Of a stretch of DNA of 6,680 bases, positions 1 through 4,483 are shown one piece after another. The notes under the pieces are model-generated. The model saw only the letters and a list, made by a program, of their open reading frames with translations, made no database searches and was not told the origin of the DNA. The translations under genes were made by a program, and so were the position numbers. Location of the stretch: NCBI GenBank assembly GCA_017463035.1, contig JAFTPY010000206.1:1-6680 (forward strand), written 5' to 3'. The stretch is from Lachnospiraceae bacterium (GTDB taxonomy: Bacteria; Bacillota; Clostridia; Lachnospirales; Lachnospiraceae). Within the stretch, counting starts at the first letter, position 1. Every line of letters starts with the position of its first letter.

Positions 1-696
1 AATAAGCAATAAAATCGCTCCTACCAAAAGCACCGTAGGCGCATAGTCCGTTACCACGGTTCTGGTTGCTCCGCTTGCCTTTTGATCTAACTTCAACTGC
101 TTTTCCTTACGGAACAACACCGCAATAATAATTGCGGAAAGTATCGCTCCCAACTCTACAAAGAAAAACATACACGGCTTTCCCTTGTACCAGAAAAAAT
201 CAAGGAAACTCATATCTAACGCAGACCCCAGCAGAATCGCCGTGGTATCGCCCACCAAGGTCGCTGCCCCCTGCAAATTGGAGGATACCGCAATACTGAT
301 AATAAAAGGGACCGGGTTTAACTTTAACTTCTTACAAATTTCCAGTGCCACCGGTGCCACCATAAGCACTGTTGCCACATTATCCACGAACGCAGAAATC
401 AAACCTGCAAACAATGACAATGCTACTACCGCCACGCAAACATTCGGCACCTTCTCCATAATAATATCCGCCAAAAGCGCCGGCATCTTACTCTCGATAA
501 ACAATGCCACCAACCCCATAGTACCGGCAATCATCAAAAGTACGTTAAAGTCCAGGGATGGAATAATTTCCTTCACCGGAAGCATCCCGCTTACCACAAA
601 AATCAAGGCCGAAGCCAGGGCAATGTACGGGCGGAACTTTGAAAAAACTAACATCAGTACATAGGTCAACGCAAATAACACAATTGCAGGTATCAT
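1..696 (-). CDS. SLC13/ArsB/NhaD-type ion permease, N-terminal part (runs off window)
   Basis: The first 232 residues of a polytopic membrane protein are visible; families of this type usually have about 400 or more residues, so roughly the C-terminal half is missing. Two hallmarks of the ArsB/NhaD/SLC13 ion-transporter superfamily can be read: a helix-loop with S101, D105-N106 and P115 (SAFVDNVATVLMVAP), and a second re-entrant-like motif at about 138-157 (SSNLQGAATLVGD). Hydrophobic segments lie near residues 1-18, 24-40, 50-68, 86-103 and 181-198. The role is transport of an inorganic or organic anion or Na+/H+ exchange across the cytoplasmic membrane; the substrate cannot be told. The start at 696 is supported by AAGGAG at 714-709 (12-base spacing) and an in-frame TAG at 718-720. 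It follows the ABC operon by 41 bases on the same strand with no clear terminator between, so read-through is possible. Superfamily call fairly sure; specificity unknown. Confidence 0.8.
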   Translation of the reverse strand, partial: MIPAIVLFALTYVLMLVFSKFRPYIALASALIFVVSGMLPVKEIIPSLDFNVLLMIAGTMGLVALFIESKMPALLADIIMEKVPNVCVAVVALSLFAGLISAFVDNVATVLMVAPVALEICKKLKLNPVPFIISIAVSSNLQGAATLVGDTTAILLGSALDMSFLDFFWYKGKPCMFFFVELGAILSAIIIAVLFRKEKQLKLDQKASGATRTVVTDYAPTVLLVGAILLLI

Positions 697-737
697 AGTC
701 GTTTGTTTCTCCTTGGTCTATTATATCTGCCACCTCG

Positions 738-1451
738 CTACTGTTTCGTGGCATCCCACTCCGTAGAAGCCACCGTACTTCTTGCACGGTAACGGACCGA
801 CATGAATCTATAATACACGAAACTTCCCACAATAACAAGCACCAAATGCCATAAAATCGCCCACCCCAAAGACAAATTAATTTTACCGAACAAATTCATC
901 GGAACAATAACACCTTCCACCGTTGTCGCCGTTCCTTCCGTACCGGACGCATAGAGGGGCTTTGCCTTCGAAAACCAAATATGTATCAATGCATGCAAAA
1001 ACACAACCAGTCCGGTCAAAAACAGAATATCATCAAAGCAATGATCCTCCACCGCTCCCGCTGCCACGCATACACCGCGCATTCCAAGCAGTAACAAATG
1101 ACCCACTCCCAAATACAGCAACAGATTGGTCAGAAAGCCCTTTGTCATAATACACTTCGCCATAGGAAAGCCCCCAAAGCCCCGTCCCACATTTCCGTAC
1201 CAGCCGTAAACGCTCTGGGTCATCAAAGACTCAATCAGCACAAGTGCTCCAAAGGCTCCCGCCATCTGAAATCTCTCATCAAAGAACTTTAATTCAATTC
1301 CGCTTACCATTTCAAACAACTGAAACGCCGCAAACACAAGTAAGGCAAGATAACATCCCCCGTTCCCCTTCAGTCCGAAATCACAACCGAAGGCTTTCCT
1401 CATTCGTTTATTCGCCCACATAAGCTTCATGGCACGTTTATATTCACTCAT
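738..1451 (-). CDS. ABC-2-type membrane protein, paralogue 2 (237 aa)
   Basis: A hydrophobic protein of 237 residues with about five or six likely membrane segments and a basic C-terminal tail. It begins MSEYKRAMKLMW, almost the same as the N-terminus of the gene just upstream (MTSEFKRTMKLMW). Both also share a mid-protein motif, here FPMAKCIMTKG and in the other SKLGKSVMVKG, so the two arose by tandem duplication and have diverged strongly. The N-terminus and the basic loop before a hydrophobic helix resemble small permeases of ABC-2 transporters; membership is inferred mainly from the operon. I place the start at 1451, not the in-frame ATG at 1493: GGAGGA lies 9 bases upstream of 1451, the paralogue alignment begins there, and the ATG overlaps the previous gene's TGA as ATGA. 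The likely job is to form the membrane pore with its partner, powered by the ATPase at 2755-3639. No family name is recognised with certainty. Confidence 0.75.
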   Translation of the reverse strand: MSEYKRAMKLMWANKRMRKAFGCDFGLKGNGGCYLALLVFAAFQLFEMVSGIELKFFDERFQMAGAFGALVLIESLMTQSVYGWYGNVGRGFGGFPMAKCIMTKGFLTNLLLYLGVGHLLLLGMRGVCVAAGAVEDHCFDDILFLTGLVVFLHALIHIWFSKAKPLYASGTEGTATTVEGVIVPMNLFGKINLSLGWAILWHLVLVIVGSFVYYRFMSVRYRARSTVASTEWDATKQ

Positions 1452-2149
1452 CGTCTGTTCTCCTCCGCTTGCAGAAGCGGTTGAGTTCTGCACTCTCTTC
1501 TTCGGTACGCCGCCTCCAGTGCCTTCATCTCAATTAGGGTACCTATCACGAGACACGCTACAAAAATAACGCCAGCAACCGGACCCGACACCTCAATCCA
1601 CTCAGCAAATATCCATATTTTATCCCATGCAATTGACACAAAATAGAGTACGGCAATTAAAACAAAGGCCACAGCCGATACACAACCGATACAGGAAAGG
1701 AAATATCCCGCTCCCCAAACCACCAAAAGCAATCCGATTCTTGCAAACTCCGTATATCCGAGGCAAACAAGCACAATTCTGGAAATCAGACACGGAAGAA
1801 ACATCACACCGAATATTATCAGGCGATTTACAATTAACCCCTTTACCATCACACTTTTGCCCAGCTTTGATCCGAATAACCATTTCCCCATGTTCCCGAG
1901 AACCATTTTAGCATTCCCGTTGAGAGATGCCAGCAAAAACATCGTACAGGAAGCAATTCCGTAGTCATATCCGTTCATAACCCGGTCCGGACGATGCTTA
2001 AGATTCAGGTCTCCCAAAAAAAGCCATTCTCCTACATAGGAAAGTACACAAAACAATCCGATAAAAAGAAGCGAACATCCACACGCAAGCCGCATCTTTC
2101 CGCTATGTCCCCACATTAATTTCATGGTACGTTTAAATTCACTCGTCAT
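1448..2149 (-). CDS. ABC-2-type membrane protein, paralogue 1 (233 aa)
   Basis: A hydrophobic protein of 233 residues with likely membrane segments near residues 25-45, 65-80, 105-130, 135-155, 157-178 and 190-208, and a charged C-terminal tail. The amphipathic, basic N-terminus (MTSEFKRTMKLMW) and the SKLGKSVMVKG loop are shared with the next gene, showing a tandem duplication. Placement between an ABC ATPase/permease pair and its paralogue suggests a subunit of one ABC-2-type complex in the cytoplasmic membrane. The start at 2149 has AGGAGG at 2160-2155, five bases upstream, and that ribosome binding site overlaps the TAG stop of the preceding permease gene. The 3' end overlaps the next gene's start by four bases (ATGA). 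Substrate and direction of transport cannot be read from the sequence. It could alternatively be an accessory membrane protein rather than the pore itself. Confidence 0.77.
   Translation of the reverse strand: MTSEFKRTMKLMWGHSGKMRLACGCSLLFIGLFCVLSYVGEWLFLGDLNLKHRPDRVMNGYDYGIASCTMFLLASLNGNAKMVLGNMGKWLFGSKLGKSVMVKGLIVNRLIIFGVMFLPCLISRIVLVCLGYTEFARIGLLLVVWGAGYFLSCIGCVSAVAFVLIAVLYFVSIAWDKIWIFAEWIEVSGPVAGVIFVACLVIGTLIEMKALEAAYRRRECRTQPLLQAEENRR
1461..1466 (-). promoter_or_regulatory. Ribosome binding site deciding the start of permease paralogue 2
   Basis: GGAGGA nine bases before the ATG at 1451. It lies inside the 3' end of paralogue 1 and selects the start that makes an ATGA overlap (1451-1448), an arrangement typical of translational coupling. 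Confidence 0.8.
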
Positions 2150-2154
2150 AGTTG

Positions 2155-2160
2155 CCTCCT
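2155..2160 (-). promoter_or_regulatory. Ribosome binding site of permease paralogue 1, overlapping the previous stop
   Basis: AGGAGG five bases before the ATG at 2149. The preceding gene's TAG (2161-2159) again reads TAGGAGG, the same junction design as at 2751-2757. Confidence 0.8.
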
Positions 2161-2743
2161 AATCCTCCGTATCCCACAATTTCCGGACAAACCGATACAA
2201 TAAAACATTTATCACACCGACTGCAACCGCCGTTCCCACACAAAGCATCGGCGAGATATCAAATGCCGGCACAAACAGAAATACCGCCGCAAACACAAGC
2301 TCCGTCATCCACCAGACATATGGCACACAGGCAATGATTCTGGAGGTCGGTACATAGACGAGAAAATACACCACCATCGCAAACGGTACCGATCCATCGA
2401 CGAACTCGTTTTTGAAAATGATACCTGCTGTCAGCAACACCGCAAGCATTGCCGCACAGTATACATCAAGCCATACAAAACGTTTCTGTTCCTTTTTCCT
2501 TGCATTCGGCATACTGCGGTAAAACCTATGGGCACTCTCTTTGCGCAGTATGATCCGAAAGCGCTCTCTTTGTAAAAGCATAAAGATAAGCTGCAACAGG
2601 ACAAACGCCGTACGATACCCCATCTCAAACAGACTGTACCCATCCATCACCTGATAAATCATTCCTGCACCGACTGCTACCATCACTACATATGCAAAAA
2701 ACGCCCAGCGTTGTTTCCACAAGCTCCAACATAACTCCCTCAT
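2159..2743 (-). CDS. ABC-2-type permease-like membrane protein (194 aa)
   Basis: A small polytopic protein of 194 residues. Likely membrane helices lie near residues 12-31, 42-58, 94-113, 120-135, 147-165 and 167-186, giving six, as in ABC-2 permease domains. The cytoplasmic loop after helix two contains FYRSMPNARKKEQKRF, resembling the 'R-S-L-P plus basic' loop frequent in ABC-2 permeases. It is not obviously homologous to the two permeases that follow. The start is set at 2743: AGGAGG at 2756-2751 is seven bases upstream, whereas the in-frame ATG at 2797 would overlap the ATPase gene by 43 bases. Only 11 bases separate it from the ATPase stop, and that TAG is embedded in the Shine-Dalgarno sequence. 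It is most likely a membrane subunit paired with the upstream ATPase. Substrate unknown. Confidence 0.77.
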   Translation of the reverse strand: MRELCWSLWKQRWAFFAYVVMVAVGAGMIYQVMDGYSLFEMGYRTAFVLLQLIFMLLQRERFRIILRKESAHRFYRSMPNARKKEQKRFVWLDVYCAAMLAVLLTAGIIFKNEFVDGSVPFAMVVYFLVYVPTSRIIACVPYVWWMTELVFAAVFLFVPAFDISPMLCVGTAVAVGVINVLLYRFVRKLWDTED

Positions 2744-2750
2744 TTGTTTC

Positions 2751-2756
2751 CCTCCT
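2751..2756 (-). promoter_or_regulatory. Ribosome binding site deciding the start of the 194-residue permease
   Basis: AGGAGG seven bases before the ATG at 2743. It overlaps the ATPase's TAG stop (2757-2755), read as TAGGAGG. This selects 2743 over the in-frame ATG at 2797. Confidence 0.8.
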
Positions 2757-3639
2757 AGGAATTCTGCTGCTCCGCATACCGAAGCAGAAAAATACAAAGC
2801 TGCTGTAAATTCGGTGTCTCAACCACTGTTCCCGCCGCCTCCAGCTTCTCCTTCTCCTCTGCCTTTGCAAAACCGAAGCAAGTACTCATATTCCGGTCCT
2901 CTACCAGAAGGCTTCTCTTGATTTTATCAAAGGTAGCCCGTTCTCCCGATACCAGAACATAACGCTCACACAGCTCATTGACAAATCCGGACTCAATCAC
3001 AGCACCGTCGTACATCAAAATCGCATAGTCCGTCACATTTTCCATATCCGCAATGTTGTGGGTGGAGAACAAAATTGTCTTTTCTCCGTCGCCCTCTTCT
3101 AAGTATTCTCTGAACTGCCCGCACAGACGGTCGCGCATCAGCGGATCCAGATTGGAACCCGGTTCATCCAGTACCAGCAGTTCCGTATCTCTGGCAAATA
3201 CCGCCGCCAGACAAAGACGGATACGGTTACCGTCGGACATCTTCATAAGGGTCTGCTTCTTCTCTCCTTCGCTTGCTACACCGTACTTCTTACAAAGCTC
3301 CCAGTAACGTTCCTCGTGAAATCCCGTAAAACCAAGCTTATTGGCCATCGCCACATCATACGGCGTCCAGCTCATCGGGTACATGCCCTGTGCCGCCTGA
3401 TACCCGATACGCTCCTTTGTTTCTCCCTCTTCGATATCCGTAATCTCACCGAAATAAGTAACCTCCCCCTTACTCGGTGCCACAATTCCGCAAATCGTAT
3501 CCAAAAGCGTTGTCTTACCGGCACCGTTGGCACCGATTAACGCAGTGGAAAAGCCCTTCGGGATTTCCAAATCCACCGGTCCCAACGTAAACTTCTTATA
3601 CTTTTTTACCAATCCCTTTGCTACAATCACACTATCCAT
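2755..3639 (-). CDS. ABC transporter ATP-binding protein (ABC-2 type, YtrB-like context)
   Basis: A stand-alone ABC ATPase of 294 residues. Walker A is GANGAGKTT at 36-44, the signature region MSDGN is at 134-138, Walker B with catalytic glutamate is LLVLDEP at 154-160 (E159), the D-loop follows (SNLD), and the switch histidine is H194 in STHN. After the nucleotide-binding domain (about 1-225) there is a C-terminal extension of about 70 residues, common in ABC-2 drug or peptide exporter ATPases. The signature departs from LSGGQ at several positions but keeps the serine and the second glycine. It would dimerise on the cytoplasmic face and drive the three membrane proteins that follow. The start at 3639 is chosen because GGAGAG is centred about six bases upstream and the protein's first beta-strand begins directly; the in-frame ATG at 3666 would overlap the regulator gene. 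The regulator's TAA overlaps this ribosome binding site. Substrate unknown. Confidence 0.93.
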   Translation of the reverse strand: MDSVIVAKGLVKKYKKFTLGPVDLEIPKGFSTALIGANGAGKTTLLDTICGIVAPSKGEVTYFGEITDIEEGETKERIGYQAAQGMYPMSWTPYDVAMANKLGFTGFHEERYWELCKKYGVASEGEKKQTLMKMSDGNRIRLCLAAVFARDTELLVLDEPGSNLDPLMRDRLCGQFREYLEEGDGEKTILFSTHNIADMENVTDYAILMYDGAVIESGFVNELCERYVLVSGERATFDKIKRSLLVEDRNMSTCFGFAKAEEKEKLEAAGTVVETPNLQQLCIFLLRYAEQQNS

Positions 3640-3645
3640 CGTTCT

Positions 3646-3651
3646 CTCCTT
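3646..3651 (-). promoter_or_regulatory. Ribosome binding site of the ABC ATPase, overlapping the regulator's stop
   Basis: AAGGAG on the minus strand lies six bases before the ATG at 3639 and shares bases with the TAA stop (3652-3650) of the regulator. It favours 3639 over the in-frame ATG at 3666. Confidence 0.75.
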
Positions 3652-4018
3652 ACTCCGCATTATCAAGCACGGTAATCAAATCTTTTACTTCATCCACGGT
3701 CATTCCGATTGTCTTGGCAGCCTCCAGAGCCTCCAAAAGATGGTCCTCCACCTCTCTGAGTCTCTGTTCCCGTATCATGGCGGTATCCTGGGGATTTACC
3801 ACAAAGCCCTTTCCCTGTACCGAAGTCACAAGCCCCTCCGCACAAAGCTCTTCATATGCCTTCATAGTGGTAATCACACTGATTTTCAAATCCTTCGCCA
3901 ACCCTCTGATGCTGGGGAGATACTCTCCTGCGGTAAGCTTTCCGTTTAGAATCTCTTCCTTTAGCTGCATCGCTATCTGTTTATAACTCGGAATCTCTGA
4001 GTTTTGCAGAATCTTCAT
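3650..4018 (-). CDS. GntR-family transcriptional regulator, YtrA subfamily
   Basis: A short GntR protein of 122 residues. The winged helix-turn-helix covers about residues 10-75, with the typical sequence of GntR regulators: PSYKQIAMQLKEEI, then GKLTAGEYLPSIRGLAKDL, the recognition region IS..T.MKAYEEL at 46-58, and the wing GLVTSVQGKGFVV. The rest (76-122) is only a pair of charged helices, the short dimerisation tail that defines the YtrA group, rather than a FadR or UTRA ligand domain. YtrA-type proteins commonly repress their own operon with an ABC transporter, often one responding to cell-envelope-active compounds; here the gene is first in such an operon. The start at 4018 has AGGAGG at 4030-4025, six bases upstream. 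Perfect inverted repeats over its promoter (4038-4081) are the expected operator, so autorepression is likely. The inducing signal is unknown. Confidence 0.93.
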   Translation of the reverse strand: MKILQNSEIPSYKQIAMQLKEEILNGKLTAGEYLPSIRGLAKDLKISVITTMKAYEELCAEGLVTSVQGKGFVVNPQDTAMIREQRLREVEDHLLEALEAAKTIGMTVDEVKDLITVLDNAE

Positions 4019-4024
4019 AAGATA

Positions 4025-4030
4025 CCTCCT
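4025..4030 (-). promoter_or_regulatory. Ribosome binding site of the GntR gene
   Basis: AGGAGG on the minus strand, six bases before the ATG at 4018. It is a full-strength site and fixes the start of the regulator. Confidence 0.85.
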
Positions 4031-4037
4031 GTTCTCA

Positions 4038-4062
4038 ACTGTTCATATCCGATATGAACAGT
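4038..4062. promoter_or_regulatory. Putative GntR operator 1, perfect inverted repeat
   Basis: Two perfect 11-base arms, ACTGTTCATAT at 4038-4048 and ATATGAACAGT at 4052-4062, are separated by CCG. The repeat covers the downstream half of the -10 box and the predicted transcript start of the operon promoter. Symmetry, position and the adjacent YtrA-type repressor gene make it the best candidate for the autorepressor's binding site. This is inferred; no binding evidence is available. Confidence 0.8.
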
Positions 4063-4088
4063 ATATACTGTTATGAACAGTTTGTCAA
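4060..4088 (-). promoter_or_regulatory. Sigma-A-type promoter of the GntR-ABC operon
   Basis: Read on the minus strand, TTGACA (4088-4083) and TATACT (4065-4060) are separated by exactly 17 bases. The -35 is a full consensus match and the -10 matches five of six. The predicted transcript start is near 4053, giving a leader of about 35 bases with AGGAGG before the ATG at 4018. Both promoter boxes are interleaved with the inverted repeats of the putative operator, as expected for steric repression. Confidence 0.85.
4067..4081. promoter_or_regulatory. Putative GntR operator 2, shorter inverted repeat in the promoter spacer
   Basis: ACTGTT at 4067-4072 and AACAGT at 4076-4081 form a perfect 6-base inverted repeat around ATG, lying wholly between the -35 and -10 boxes. 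The same half-site bounds operator 1, and the neighbouring half-sites at 4057-4062 and 4067-4072 also form a perfect 16-base palindrome (4057-4072). This gives four half-sites in 44 bases over the promoter. Confidence 0.65.
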
Positions 4089-4128
4089 TAGTGTTTTATA
4101 TAAATATTTCGCGCTTCTTTTAAAAAGC

Positions 4129-4174
4129 AAAAAAAATGCGTATCATCTACGACTTATTCCCGTAAATGACACGC
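4129..4174 (-). terminator. Rho-independent terminator of the ABC exporter operon
   Basis: On the minus strand, GCGTGTCAT (4174-4166) pairs with ATGATACGC (4146-4138) using one G-U wobble, and TACG/CGTA extends the stem inside after a one-base mismatch. A run of eight U (4136-4129) follows one base after the stem. The wobble would be an A-C mismatch in a plus-strand transcript, so the structure fits minus-strand transcription. It ends the exporter transcript about 40 bases before the next operon's promoter. Confidence 0.85.
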
Positions 4175-4193
4175 CTTGCTCTTTGTTCGTTTC

Positions 4194-4210
4194 GTTTGCA
4201 TTCTGCAAAC
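4194..4210. other. Short perfect hairpin at the foot of the palindrome
   Basis: GTTTGCA and TGCAAAC (7 bp) flank a three-base loop TTC. It sits between the terminator and the palindrome's left arm and shares base 4210 with the arm, so it can stack beside the rod or compete with its last pair. Confidence 0.7.
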
Positions 4211-4294
4211 AAGAGTCCCCCCGACAAAAAGAAGAGTTTTCGAACTTTGTGCAGGATATTAGACTTTCTTATTGCTTCGATTATCTGTCAGCAA

Positions 4295-4317
4295 TGTTTG
4301 AACAGGACGTTCAAACA
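4295..4317. other. Perfect 9-bp hairpin inside the palindrome
   Basis: TGTTTGAAC and GTTCAAACA flank the loop AGGAC. It forms one of two branches at the head of the long rod and is off-centre, breaking the symmetry of the surrounding palindrome. Confidence 0.75.
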
Positions 4318-4319
4318 AG

Positions 4320-4352
4320 ACGACACGCGACATGGAGGTCGCGTCGAGTCGT
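4320..4352. other. GC-rich apical hairpin of the palindrome
   Basis: CGCGAC (4326-4331) and GTCGCG (4338-4343) pair around the loop ATGGAG; ACGAC (4320-4324) and GTCGT (4348-4352) add an outer helix across an asymmetric internal loop. AAGACG (4317-4322) could alternatively pair with CGTCTT (4356-4361), which runs into seven T on the plus strand. Confidence 0.65.
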
Positions 4353-4483
4353 TTGCGTCTTTTTTTGCTCACACATCTCCTAAGCAATTAGAAAGACTTA
4401 TATCCGTAACACGAGAGAAAACTCTTCTTTTTGTCGGGTGGACTCTTGAATCAGAACCTCCCGTAAAACGCACCGGAATCCCC

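Larger units (their letters stand above)
4210..4448. repeat. Long imperfect palindrome (239 bp), possible structured RNA or MITE-like element
   Basis: The sequence folds back on itself in nearly one register. Outer arms 4210-4241 and 4417-4448 pair at 31 of 32 positions; middle arms 4254-4277 and 4382-4405 at 21 of 24; inner arms 4283-4294 and 4365-4376 at 10 of 12. Small symmetrical internal loops separate them (12 versus 11 bases, then 5 versus 5). The middle holds two hairpins (4295-4317 and 4320-4352). Similarity between the flanks (TTCTG at 4201, CAGAA at 4452) suggests original ends near 4201 and 4456. No target-site duplication is evident and no gene is encoded. It lies between the exporter stop and the terminator, so a minus-strand transcript would contain it all. 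Candidates are a 3'-UTR structured RNA, a processed small RNA or a palindromic mobile remnant; I recognise no known family. Confidence 0.85.

Noticed and set aside
185..664. Plus-strand frame of 159 codons
   Set aside because: It is antisense to the ion permease, whose motifs and ribosome binding site are clear on the minus strand.
720..725. TATAAT on the minus strand upstream of the ion permease, as a separate promoter
   Set aside because: The hexamer is a perfect -10, but the best -35 at 16 bases (GAAACA) matches only three of six, and the start point would fall at the Shine-Dalgarno sequence. Not supported as a promoter.
728..753. Inverted repeat TGCCAC/GTGGCA as a terminator after the last ABC permease
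   Set aside because: Only six pairs with a 14-base loop, it spans the stop codon and is not followed by a U run.
4041..4069. Divergent plus-strand promoter using TATACT at 4064-4069
   Set aside because: The -10-like hexamer arises from palindromic symmetry; no -35 is found at 16-18 bases and there is no plus-strand gene.
4299..4305. TGAACAG in the palindrome hairpin as a further repressor site
   Set aside because: It shares seven bases with the operator half-site, but the surrounding hairpin symmetry differs from the operator's and it is about 220 bases from the promoter. Chance similarity is enough.
4307..4375. Tiny minus-strand frame beginning ATG at 4376 after AGGAG inside the palindrome
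   Set aside because: AGGAG directly abuts the ATG with no spacing, the frame has only about 21 codons and the whole stretch is constrained by pairing.
4201..4456. Retron msr-msd, 6S RNA or CRISPR-related RNA as identity for the palindrome
   Set aside because: No reverse transcriptase or cas gene is in the window, there are no spaced repeats, and the outer 32-bp helix is much longer and more perfect than expected for 6S RNA.
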